Assembly (NCBI GenBank): GCA_016930375.1
Contig: JAFGGU010000054.1
Coordinates: 1-64,000 of the forward strand
Direction of reading: 5' to 3'
DNA length: 64,000 bases
From: Bacteroidales bacterium
GTDB lineage: Bacteria; Bacteroidota; Bacteroidia; Bacteroidales; UBA10428
A program made the translations under genes and the position numbers. The notes below the pieces were generated by a model. That model did not search any database, had not been told where the DNA came from, and was given only the letters and a program-made list of their open reading frames with translations. Positions 1 through 7,865 of the stretch are shown one piece after another (the first letter of the stretch is position 1; each line of letters opens with the position of its first letter).

Positions 1-48
1 CAGTATATTAAAGATAAAGAAATCGATAAGGAATTAACTGATAATTAA
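1..48 (+). CDS. C-terminal end of an upstream protein, probably BamD (partial)
   Basis: Frame 1 is open from the first base and ends at TAA (46-48), encoding a charged tail ending ELTDN. The stop overlaps the start of the next gene by one base (TAATG), so the two are translationally linked. In Bacteroidota the gene just before the omega-like subunit and coaBC is usually the outer-membrane assembly lipoprotein bamD, so BamD is inferred from gene order only. Fifteen residues are too few to identify it from sequence. Confidence 0.5.
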   Translation, partial: QYIKDKEIDKELTDN

Positions 49-374
49 TGGAACAAAACACAGATTTTAAAAAGTCAAAAGCGCCGTCCACGACGGTTAC
101 ACGTGATTTAAACATGTTAGAAGCGAAGACCGGCAATATTTATGAAGCCGTGATGATCTGTTCAAAACGGGCCAACCAGATTGGTGTTGAAATTAAGGAA
201 GAGCTGAACCGGAAATTGGAAGAATTTGCCAATTACACGGACAATCTTGAAGAGGTTTTTGAAAACCGTGAACAGATTGAAATTTCAAAGTTTTACGAAC
301 GATTGCCGAAGCATACACTCATTGCCCTCGAGGAATTCGAAAACGACCAGATATATGTGCGCAAGGCTGAGTAG
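48..374 (+). CDS. rpoZ: RNA polymerase omega (RpoZ/Rpb6-like) subunit
   Basis: This 108-residue protein carries the omega/Rpb6-type segment GNIYEAVMICSKRANQIG near residues 29-46, followed by an acidic helical tail. Omega is a small subunit that binds the beta-prime subunit and helps assemble and stabilise RNA polymerase. In Bacteroidota this diverged form sits between bamD and coaBC, as it does here, with the start overlapping the preceding stop. The coaBC ATG follows 15 bases after its stop, so co-transcription is likely. The family call rests on the SKRANQI motif, the length and the gene order. Confidence 0.8.
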   Translation: MEQNTDFKKSKAPSTTVTRDLNMLEAKTGNIYEAVMICSKRANQIGVEIKEELNRKLEEFANYTDNLEEVFENREQIEISKFYERLPKHTLIALEEFENDQIYVRKAE

Positions 375-389
375 TCTTTCGCACTCATC

Positions 390-1607
390 ATGCTGAGCGG
401 GAAAAAAATATTAGTCGGTGTCACCGGTAGTATTGCAGCTTACAAAACTGCTGCACTCATCAGGTTGCTTATTAAAGAAGGCACCGAAGTCAGGGTGGTT
501 ATGACACCGCTTGCAAAGGAATTCATTACTCCACTGACGCTCGCCACTTTGGCAAAAAATCCTGTTCTTGTTGATTTCTGGAATCCGGTCAATGGCGACT
601 GGAACAGTCATGTTGATCTTGGGATCTGGGCTGACGCCTATCTGATCGCTCCGGCATCTGCCAATACCATGGCTAAAATGGCTGCAGGTATTGCCGATAA
701 TCTTCTGCTCACAACCTATCTCTCAGCGCGCTGTCCGGTATTCGTAGCACCTGCTATGGATCTTGATATGCTCAACCATCCGGCCACCCGTAAAAACATC
801 GAGATCTTAAAGTCTTACGGCAATATCATACTCGAACCGGCTACAGGAGAGCTTGCCAGCGGTCTTGTCGGGAAAGGCCGGATGGAAGAACCCGAAAAGC
901 TTGTCGCTGCTCTGAAAAATCACCTGGCAGCCCCCTTAAAAAAAAAAATCTTCCCTAAATTAAAAGGCAAAACGGTTCTTGTCACCGCCGGGCCTACCTA
1001 TGAACCACTGGATGCCGTGCGGTTCATTGGCAATTATTCGTCAGGAAAGATGGGATTTGCCATTGCTGAAAGATTGGCCGAATGCGGCGCGCATGTAAAA
1101 CTGGTAAGCGGACCCGTATCCCTGAAACCAGTGCATCATCTGATTGAGTTTTATCCGGTTAAAACGGCACAGGAAATGCTGGCCATATGTCTTGACTGCT
1201 TCAGCCATGCAGATGGGGCTATTCTATCCGCCGCAGTTGCTGATTACCGTCCAAAATCCCCTGTGGCACACAAAATCAAACGAACACCCGGAAACCTGAT
1301 TGTGGAATTGGTTCCCAACCCGGATATAGCCGCCGAACTCGGTAAAATAAAACAATTGAACCAATTTCTGGCGGGATTTGCTTTGGAAACGGATCATGAA
1401 ATTGCCAATGCACAGCAAAAAATGAAGAAGAAGAATTTCGACTTCATTGTGCTGAACTCACTACAGGATAAAGGTTCCGGCTTCAACAGCGAGACCAACA
1501 AAATAACCATCCTGGGAAAGAACAATAAAAAAATCCAATTCGAGTTAAAATCTAAGCAAGAAGCAGCTCTTGATATTATCCACTACTTAGAACAAATATT
1601 ACGGTGA
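390..1607 (+). CDS. coaBC: Bifunctional phosphopantothenoylcysteine decarboxylase / phosphopantothenate-cysteine ligase
   Basis: CoaBC performs two successive steps of coenzyme A synthesis: it joins cysteine to 4'-phosphopantothenate, then decarboxylates the product. At 405 residues it has full family length. The N-terminal flavoprotein (CoaC) part has the GVTGSIAAYK start, the PASANTMAKMA segment and substrate loop APAMDLDML. The C-terminal CoaB part starts near residue 190 with VLVTAGPTYEPLD, followed by NYSSGKMG and AAVADYRPK...KIKR. The classical CoaC motif PXMNXXMW reads PAMD here, an Asp for Asn change that I recall as common in this phylum. Its TGA overlaps the next ATG. Confidence 0.95.
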   Translation: MLSGKKILVGVTGSIAAYKTAALIRLLIKEGTEVRVVMTPLAKEFITPLTLATLAKNPVLVDFWNPVNGDWNSHVDLGIWADAYLIAPASANTMAKMAAGIADNLLLTTYLSARCPVFVAPAMDLDMLNHPATRKNIEILKSYGNIILEPATGELASGLVGKGRMEEPEKLVAALKNHLAAPLKKKIFPKLKGKTVLVTAGPTYEPLDAVRFIGNYSSGKMGFAIAERLAECGAHVKLVSGPVSLKPVHHLIEFYPVKTAQEMLAICLDCFSHADGAILSAAVADYRPKSPVAHKIKRTPGNLIVELVPNPDIAAELGKIKQLNQFLAGFALETDHEIANAQQKMKKKNFDFIVLNSLQDKGSGFNSETNKITILGKNNKKIQFELKSKQEAALDIIHYLEQILR

Positions 1608-2518
1608 TGACCAGGTTACTACTCATCCTGTCGGTTTTTCTTTTTACAATCCCGCTGACGGCGCAGGAATTGCGGTGCAATATCCAACTCACCAGCCAGC
1701 AGGTTCAGGGAACAAACAGGCAGGTATTCCAGACTCTGCAGGGCGCCATCAATGAATTCATCAACGGAAAAGCCTGGACAAATTACAAGTTCACCACCAA
1801 CGAACGCATCGAATGCAGTATGCTGTTCAATATTCAGGATTATTCAGGTGATCAGTTCAAAGGCACTTTGCAGATACAGGTTCGCCGTCCCGTTTTCAAT
1901 TCCTCATTCAATACCGTGCTTTTTAATTATGTGGACAATGACCTGGATTTCAGATACGTTGAGTTTCAACCCCTCGAATTCAGCGAAACTTCCCACATTT
2001 CAAATCTTACATCGCTGCTGGCCTTTTATGCCAACATCATCCTCGGGCTGGATTTTGATTCCTTTGGTCTTAAATCCGGTAATGAATTCTTTCAAAAAGC
2101 CGAAAGAATCGTGATCAATGCACAGAATGCGAATGAGAAAGGTTGGAGATCCGGCGAAAGCACAAGCCGCAGAAATCGCTACTGGCTGATCAACAACATC
2201 CTGGATGAAGAATATGCCCCGGTAAGGGAGTTCATCTACAATTATCACCGTTTGGGGCTAGATGTCATGTATGATAAACCAGTGGATGGCCGGTTGGTCA
2301 CTGCAGAAAGTCTTACCCTGCTGCAGGAGGTTTATCGAAGTCGCCCCGATCCGTTCATGCATTTCCTTCAGGTGATTCTCGATGCGAAATCCGATGAATT
2401 TGTCAGTATCTTCCAGGGCTCGCTCGATGATGAAAAAAGAAGAGTCATGGCGGTGCTGAACCAGATTGACCCCACCCACGGCGACAAATACCGCAAGATT
2501 TTAGATTCGACACCATAA
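1607..2518 (+). CDS. DUF4835 family periplasmic/outer-membrane protein (PorD-like)
   Basis: This is a roughly 303-residue exported protein of the DUF4835 family, found almost only in Bacteroidota and almost always between coaBC and recN. A signal peptide is evident (MTRLLLILSVFLF, cleavage after LTAQ), and the mature protein begins ELRCNIQLTSQQVQG, the family's characteristic start. The family has been linked to type IX secretion under the name PorD; that is recalled, not visible here. I chose the ATG at 1607, which overlaps the coaBC TGA (TGATGA), over a GTG one codon earlier. The molecular role is unknown. Confidence 0.8.
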   Translation: MTRLLLILSVFLFTIPLTAQELRCNIQLTSQQVQGTNRQVFQTLQGAINEFINGKAWTNYKFTTNERIECSMLFNIQDYSGDQFKGTLQIQVRRPVFNSSFNTVLFNYVDNDLDFRYVEFQPLEFSETSHISNLTSLLAFYANIILGLDFDSFGLKSGNEFFQKAERIVINAQNANEKGWRSGESTSRRNRYWLINNILDEEYAPVREFIYNYHRLGLDVMYDKPVDGRLVTAESLTLLQEVYRSRPDPFMHFLQVILDAKSDEFVSIFQGSLDDEKRRVMAVLNQIDPTHGDKYRKILDSTP

Positions 2519-2525
2519 TGTTTGC

Positions 2526-2533
2526 TATCTTGC
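2526..2533 (+). promoter_or_regulatory. Probable -7 promoter element for recN
   Basis: TATCTTGC lies 20 bases before the recN ATG and resembles the Bacteroidota -7 consensus TAnnTTTG. No clear -33 TTG element stands out, so this is a weak call based on position and one motif. Confidence 0.35.
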
Positions 2534-2552
2534 ATCGTAAAATCGGTTCTTT

Positions 2553-4208
2553 ATGCTCTGCAATTTACTTGTTGAGAATTACGCACTTATAAGTAAGCTT
2601 GAAATAGAATTCAGGAAAGGGCTCACCATCATAACCGGCGAAACAGGTGCGGGGAAATCCATACTCCTGGGAGCGCTTGCGCTTATCCTTGGTAAACGCG
2701 CAGATGCGAATGTTTTACTGGACAAAGAGAAAAAATGTATTGTAGAGGGAACTTTCAATATTGAGAATTACGGCCTGCAAAGTTTCTTTACTGAAAAAGG
2801 AATCGATTATGATGATCAGCCTATTGCCAGGCGGGAAATCTCTGCCACAGGCAAATCACGGGCCTTCATTAATGACTTCCCGGTTAACCTTGAAGTTCTT
2901 ACTGAATTCGGGCTTAAACTCATTGATATTCACTCGCAACATCAGAATCTGAACCTCGCCGACAGTGTTTTTCAGATGAAGGTGATCGACAGCTTTGTGC
3001 AGGACCAGGAACTTTTGGAAACGTACAGATCCCATTTTCATGAATTCAAAGCCATTCAGAAGAAATTCCGGCAACTTACCGAAGAATCGGTGCGGTCGAA
3101 ATCAGACCTCGATTATTTCCTGTTCCAATACACCCAGCTGGCAGAGGCACGGCTAACCGAAGGTGAACAGGAAGAACTGGAGTTTGAACATGAAAAACTT
3201 ACACATGCCGAAGAGATCAAGACAGGATTAACAACTGCCTCCTCCCTGCTTCAGAGTGATGGAAATTCCGCATTGCAGCAAATCAAAGACAGCCTTGGGG
3301 CCATCCATAAGATTAAAAAATTCCTGCATGAAAATGAAAGTCTTTCCGCTCGTATCGATGCAGCCTATATTGAAATCAAGGATATTTCCCGGGAAATTGA
3401 AACGCTCAATGATCAGCTCTACTATGATCCCGACCGGCTTACCCAGGTCAATGACAGGTTGAACCTTCTTTACAGCCTGGAGAAGAAACACAGGGTTTCC
3501 GGCCTGGCAGAACTGATTGCAGTACGTGATCACCTTAAGGAAAAAATTGAAGAGATCAATGCCTATGATTTCAATCTGGAGGAGCTTGAAAAGAAACTCT
3601 CGGAAATACAGGGAATTGTCGGAAAATACGCTGATAAGCTGAGTCATCAGCGGCAAAAAGCCATTGTTCCCTTCAGGCAACGTGTCACAGAAATGTTGCA
3701 CGATGTCGGGATTCCCAATGCGGGTTTCAGCGTTTTGCTGGAAAAACTGGATGATTTCAGTGAACACGGTTCCGACAGGATCCAGTTCCTCTTTACTGCC
3801 AATAGAAACATGCCTTTACAGGATATAGCGCGTGTCGCGTCCGGCGGAGAGCTGTCACGGCTCATGTTGTGCGTAAAATCACTCATGTCTGATTCCATAG
3901 GTCTGCCCACCATCATTTTTGATGAAATTGATACCGGAGTATCCGGCGAAATTGCAGAGCGTGTTGGCAATATCATCAACCGTATGGCGGATAAAATGCA
4001 GATCATCAACATTACTCATTTGCCTCAGGTTGCCAGCAAAGGGAAGTACCATTACCTGGTGTATAAAACCGATGATGAGAAAACGACCGTTACCCATATG
4101 AAACTTCTTTCACCGGAGGAGAGACATATAGAAATAGCCAAAATGTTAAGCGGCGAGGAAATTACGCATGCTGCTTTGGAGAATGCCAGGATCTTGCTGG
4201 GATACTGA
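2553..4208 (+). CDS. recN: DNA repair protein RecN
   Basis: RecN is an SMC-like ATPase that acts at double-strand breaks. The 551-residue protein has a Walker A (GETGAGKSILLGAL, about residues 29-42) and long central coiled coils (about 150-380). An ABC signature follows (ASGGELSRLM, about 429-438), then a Walker B/D-loop (IIFDEIDTGVSG, about 453-464). Length and domain order are typical. It is the last gene of the conserved bamD-rpoZ-coaBC-DUF4835-recN run. A 34-bp gap with a promoter-like -7 box suggests it can also be transcribed separately. Confidence 0.95.
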   Translation: MLCNLLVENYALISKLEIEFRKGLTIITGETGAGKSILLGALALILGKRADANVLLDKEKKCIVEGTFNIENYGLQSFFTEKGIDYDDQPIARREISATGKSRAFINDFPVNLEVLTEFGLKLIDIHSQHQNLNLADSVFQMKVIDSFVQDQELLETYRSHFHEFKAIQKKFRQLTEESVRSKSDLDYFLFQYTQLAEARLTEGEQEELEFEHEKLTHAEEIKTGLTTASSLLQSDGNSALQQIKDSLGAIHKIKKFLHENESLSARIDAAYIEIKDISREIETLNDQLYYDPDRLTQVNDRLNLLYSLEKKHRVSGLAELIAVRDHLKEKIEEINAYDFNLEELEKKLSEIQGIVGKYADKLSHQRQKAIVPFRQRVTEMLHDVGIPNAGFSVLLEKLDDFSEHGSDRIQFLFTANRNMPLQDIARVASGGELSRLMLCVKSLMSDSIGLPTIIFDEIDTGVSGEIAERVGNIINRMADKMQIINITHLPQVASKGKYHYLVYKTDDEKTTVTHMKLLSPEERHIEIAKMLSGEEITHAALENARILLGY

Positions 4209-4264
4209 TAGTACATCTTTATTTGAACCTTTTCTAAATAATTTTACATTTTCTGATCAAAGTG

Positions 4265-4273
4265 TATCTTTGC
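4265..4273 (+). promoter_or_regulatory. Bacteroidota-type -7 promoter box for fabI
   Basis: TATCTTTGC matches TAnnTTTG exactly and lies 25 bases before the fabI ATG, in an AT-rich 90-bp gap after recN. The -33 TTG element is not clear. Position and match make this one of the better promoter candidates in the window. Confidence 0.55.
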
Positions 4274-4298
4274 AATCATTTTAACAAACCAAATACAT

Positions 4299-5129
4299 AT
4301 GGCATATAATCTGCTCAAAGGGAAAAAGGGTATCATCTTTGGTGCCTTGAATGACAGGTCTATTGCTTGGAAAATCGCCGAAAGGGCATATGCAGAGGGA
4401 GCACAGATCGTATTAACCAACACTCCTGTAGCCATGCGCCTTGGAGAAATTGATGCATTGGCAAAAGCCTGTCACAGTATTGTTGTTCCGGCTGATGCTA
4501 CCAGTGCTGAAGATCTGGAGAACCTGGTGAAGAAATCCATGGAGTTTTTCGGCGGTAAATTTGACTTCATTCTGCACTCTATCGGTATGTCACCCAACGT
4601 GCGAAAAGGAATTCCTTATGATAACATCAATTATGATTTTTATCTGAAAACGCTTGATATCTCTGCCTTGTCATTTCACAAAGTCATCCAGGTTTGCAGA
4701 AAACTGGACGCTTTGAACGATTGGGGATCCATTGTGGCCCTTTCTTATGTTGCAGCGCAAAGAACACTTTTCGGATACAACGACATGGCCGATGCCAAAG
4801 CTTTGTTGGAATCCATTGCCCGTAGTTTCGGATACATTTATGGCCGGGAGAAAAGGATACGCATCAATACCATATCTCAGTCTCCCACGCTTACAACAGC
4901 CGGAAGCGGTGTTTATGGCATTGATTCTCTCATTGATTTTACGGAACGGATGTCACCCCTGGGTAATGCAACTGCAGATGATTGCGCCGATTACTGTGTC
5001 ACTTTGTTCTCTGACCTGACGCGCAAGGTAACCATGCAGAATCTATTCCACGACGGCGGTTTCAGCAGCATGGGGATGAGCGAAAGGGCCATGACACAGT
5101 ATGACAAAAGTTTCAGGGAATGTCCGTAA
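4299..5129 (+). CDS. fabI: Enoyl-[acyl-carrier-protein] reductase (NADH), FabI
   Basis: FabI performs the last reduction of each fatty-acid elongation cycle, converting trans-2-enoyl-ACP to acyl-ACP. The 276-residue protein is a short-chain dehydrogenase-like fold with the FabI nucleotide motif GALNDRSIAWKIA near residue 17. It has the HSIGMSP region and the catalytic Tyr-x6-Lys in YNDMADAK. Product-site residues TLTTAGSG lie near residue 195. It is slightly longer than the E. coli protein (262) because of its C-terminal tail. It stands alone, preceded by its own promoter, and converges on efp with only four bases between the stops. Confidence 0.95.
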   Translation: MAYNLLKGKKGIIFGALNDRSIAWKIAERAYAEGAQIVLTNTPVAMRLGEIDALAKACHSIVVPADATSAEDLENLVKKSMEFFGGKFDFILHSIGMSPNVRKGIPYDNINYDFYLKTLDISALSFHKVIQVCRKLDALNDWGSIVALSYVAAQRTLFGYNDMADAKALLESIARSFGYIYGREKRIRINTISQSPTLTTAGSGVYGIDSLIDFTERMSPLGNATADDCADYCVTLFSDLTRKVTMQNLFHDGGFSSMGMSERAMTQYDKSFRECP

Positions 5130-5133
5130 TTAT

Positions 5134-5694
5134 TTATTTACATCTTTCGATATAATCACCCGTGCGGGTGTCAATCTTGATGCGATCGCCGATGTTGATG
5201 AACAAGGGTACCTTTACCTGTGCGCCTGTTTCGATGGTGGCGGTTTTCAGCGTACGCGTGGCAGTATCGCCTTTCATTCCGGGTTCAGTGTAGGTTACTT
5301 CCATTTCGACACTCACCGGTAATTCAGCAAATACAGGATCTTCACCATCAAAATAAACTTTTATGTTGGCCCCCTCTTTCAGGAGATCAATGCCATCGCC
5401 AAGGGTTTCCCTGGTTAAATGGATCTGATCGTAAGTTTCATTGTCCATGCATACCACACTGCTTCCGTCGAGGTAAAGAAATTGATGCTCCTTGAAATGC
5501 ACCCGGACGAGTTCCATTTCGTCATCAGGACGGAATCTCTGTTCTATCAGTCTGCCTGATTTCAGGTTTCTCATCTTGACCTGGTAAAAAGCCCGGAGGT
5601 TGCCCGGTGTACGGTGCTCATATTCAAGTACTACAGAAAGTTCATTGTTATACCTTACAAAACTTCCCCTGGAAATATCTGATACTTTTCCCAT
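5134..5694 (-). CDS. efp: Translation elongation factor P
   Basis: EF-P binds ribosomes stalled on proline stretches and stimulates peptide-bond formation. This 186-residue protein has the three-domain EF-P layout: KOW-like N-domain (1-65), middle OB domain, and C-terminal OB domain ending GDRIKIDTRTGDYIER, the EF-P signature. The loop that reaches the peptidyl-transferase centre reads PGNLRAF, so the position of the modified Lys34 of E. coli (PGKGQAF) is Asn. That change rules out beta-lysylation at this residue. The gene follows uvrB on the same strand after 38 bases. Confidence 0.95.
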   Translation of the reverse strand: MGKVSDISRGSFVRYNNELSVVLEYEHRTPGNLRAFYQVKMRNLKSGRLIEQRFRPDDEMELVRVHFKEHQFLYLDGSSVVCMDNETYDQIHLTRETLGDGIDLLKEGANIKVYFDGEDPVFAELPVSVEMEVTYTEPGMKGDTATRTLKTATIETGAQVKVPLFINIGDRIKIDTRTGDYIERCK

Positions 5695-5732
5695 AAAATA
5701 AATTTAGCGCAAAATAAATGAAATAATTTCAT

Positions 5733-7769
5733 TTATTTGCTTTTCGTTTTCTCTTTTAGTTTATCACTCAATATCTCTTTATACGCCAGCATTTCATCCC
5801 TGAATCGTGCAGCCTCTATGAAATTCAAATCCGCTGCTGCCCGTTCCATGGCCTTTTTGGAAGTTTCCAATGCTTTTTCCAAGGCATCCCTGCTCATGTA
5901 CCTGACAACCGGATCCGCAGCAATATCAATCTTCTGAGGCTCAACGTAAACCTTGGTCTCACCTGTTTTCTTCCGGATGTCATTGAGGATATTCGAGGCC
6001 GCTTTAATGATCTGTTGCGGGGTTATCTGGTTGATTTCGTTGTATGCCAGCTGTTTCTCGCGTCTGCGGTTAGTCTCTTCAATGGTTTTACGCATGGAAT
6101 CAGTCATTGTATTAGCGTACATGATAACCCTGCCATTCAGATTCCTGGCAGCCCTGCCTGCAGTTTGTGTCAGGGATCTCTCCGATCGCAGGAAACCTTC
6201 CTTGTCTGCGTCCAGAATTGCCACAAGCGACACTTCCGGCAAGTCAAGCCCTTCGCGAAGCAGATTCACGCCTACCAGTACATCAAAGGAACCATTCCTC
6301 AGCCCTTCCATGATCTCAATGCGTTCCAGGGTTTCAATATCCGAATGGATATAACGGCATCTGATATTTAAACGCATCAGATAACTGGTAAGCTCCTCTG
6401 CCATTCTTTTGGTGAGTGTGGTAATGAGAACACGTTCATTATTGATTATGTTCCCGCGGATTTCCTTCATCAGATCATCAATCTGATTCAAACCCGGCCT
6501 GACATCAATGACAGGATCAAGCAAACCTGTCGGCCTGATGAGCTGCTCCACAATGACCCCCTCACTTTTTTCAAGCTCATAATCAGCAGGGGTGGCACTT
6601 ACATACACGATCTGACCGACCAGGTTTTCAAACTCCTCGAACCTGAGTGGCCTGTTATCAATGGCCGATGGCATTCTGAACCCGTATTCCACAAGGGTTT
6701 GCTTGCGTGAATGATCCCCGCCGTGCATGGCCCTGATCTGCGGGATGGTAACATGGCTCTCATCGATGAAGGTAAGAAAATCTTCCGGAAAGTAATCCAG
6801 GAGACAAAAAGGCCTCTGACCCGGCGGGCGACCATCAAAATAACGAGAGTAATTTTCAATACCCGGACAATACCCCAATTCCTGCAGCATCTCGAGATCA
6901 TAGGTCACCCGGTCCTTTAACCGTTTTGCCTCAAGGTGTTTGCCAATCTCCTTGAAGTATTCGACCTGTTTCCCAAGATCAACCTGGATCTGACCTAACG
7001 CCTGGTTCATTCTTTCTTTGGTAGTAACAAATATATTGGCCGGATATATGGAAGCACGTTCCAAAACCTCAAGCGTTTTACCCGTGACCGGATCAAAGGA
7101 ACGGATATCCTCAATCTCATCACCCCAGAAACTCAACCGGTAGGCATAATCACTATATGCCAGGTAAACATCGACCGTATCACCCGTGACCCTGAAATTA
7201 CCCCTGTTGAATTCATTTTCATTGCGTGAATAGAGGCTGTCAACCAGTTGCCGAAGAAAGACATTGCGGCTGATAATACCACCCCGTTCGATATGAACAG
7301 TATTGCTATGGAAATCATCCGGATTGCCGATGCCATATAAACAGGATACCGATGATACCACAATAACATCATTTCTGCCTGACAGCAGGGAAGATGTCGT
7401 GCTTAAACGCAGTTTTTCAATTTCATCATTGATAGCGAGATCTTTTTCAATATAGGTATCAGTTACCGGAAGGTAGGCTTCGGGTTGGTAATAATCATAA
7501 TAGGAAACAAAGTATTCAACCGCATTTTCAGGAAAGAAAAGCTTGAATTCGCCAAACAACTGGGCCGCCAAAGTTTTATTATGACTTAAAACCAGGGTGG
7601 GACGGTTCACCCGGGCGATCACATTGGCCATGGTAAAGGTTTTGCCCGACCCTGTAACCCCCAGCAGGGTCTGATGTTTTGACTCCCTTTGCAGTCCGTT
7701 TACCAGTTGCCTGATGGCTTCGGGCTGATCTCCCGTGGGGGAATACGTTGATGTGAGTTTAAACTCCAT
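5733..7769 (-). CDS. uvrB: Excinuclease ABC subunit B
   Basis: UvrB is the damage-verifying helicase-like subunit of nucleotide excision repair. The 678-residue protein matches the family length (about 670). It has the Q-motif start FKLTSTYSPTGDQPEAI, Walker A GVTGSGKTFT, the beta-hairpin YYDYYQPEAYLP, motif VI QTAGRAARN and a C-terminal UVR domain (about 635-670). The open frame extends 109 codons further upstream, but that stretch overlaps the divergent gene at 7866 and the promoter. The start MEFKLTSTYS is the family start and was chosen. efp follows downstream. Confidence 0.95.
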   Translation of the reverse strand: MEFKLTSTYSPTGDQPEAIRQLVNGLQRESKHQTLLGVTGSGKTFTMANVIARVNRPTLVLSHNKTLAAQLFGEFKLFFPENAVEYFVSYYDYYQPEAYLPVTDTYIEKDLAINDEIEKLRLSTTSSLLSGRNDVIVVSSVSCLYGIGNPDDFHSNTVHIERGGIISRNVFLRQLVDSLYSRNENEFNRGNFRVTGDTVDVYLAYSDYAYRLSFWGDEIEDIRSFDPVTGKTLEVLERASIYPANIFVTTKERMNQALGQIQVDLGKQVEYFKEIGKHLEAKRLKDRVTYDLEMLQELGYCPGIENYSRYFDGRPPGQRPFCLLDYFPEDFLTFIDESHVTIPQIRAMHGGDHSRKQTLVEYGFRMPSAIDNRPLRFEEFENLVGQIVYVSATPADYELEKSEGVIVEQLIRPTGLLDPVIDVRPGLNQIDDLMKEIRGNIINNERVLITTLTKRMAEELTSYLMRLNIRCRYIHSDIETLERIEIMEGLRNGSFDVLVGVNLLREGLDLPEVSLVAILDADKEGFLRSERSLTQTAGRAARNLNGRVIMYANTMTDSMRKTIEETNRRREKQLAYNEINQITPQQIIKAASNILNDIRKKTGETKVYVEPQKIDIAADPVVRYMSRDALEKALETSKKAMERAAADLNFIEAARFRDEMLAYKEILSDKLKEKTKSK

Positions 7770-7804
7770 ATCGTTGCAATCATCCTTGTTTTTCTGTGAG
7801 AGGT

Positions 7805-7812
7805 CAAAATTA
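7805..7812 (-). promoter_or_regulatory. Probable -7 promoter box for uvrB
   Basis: On the minus strand TAATTTTG matches TAnnTTTG and sits 36 bases before the uvrB ATG, in the 96-bp divergent region shared with the cyclase-HD gene. Its position supports the shorter uvrB start. Confidence 0.5.
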
Positions 7813-7865
7813 GTAAACCTTTTTATGCATACGATACGTAAAAGTATTGTAATTTTAAGAATCCC

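Noticed and set aside
3228-3767. A 179-codon open frame antisense to recN
   Set aside because: It is fully inside an intact recN and has no family features; a shadow frame.
5157-5170. Stem-loop CACCCGTGCGGGTG near the fabI/efp convergent ends
   Set aside because: It lies inside efp coding sequence, the stem is only 5-6 bp and no T-run follows, so it is not called a terminator.
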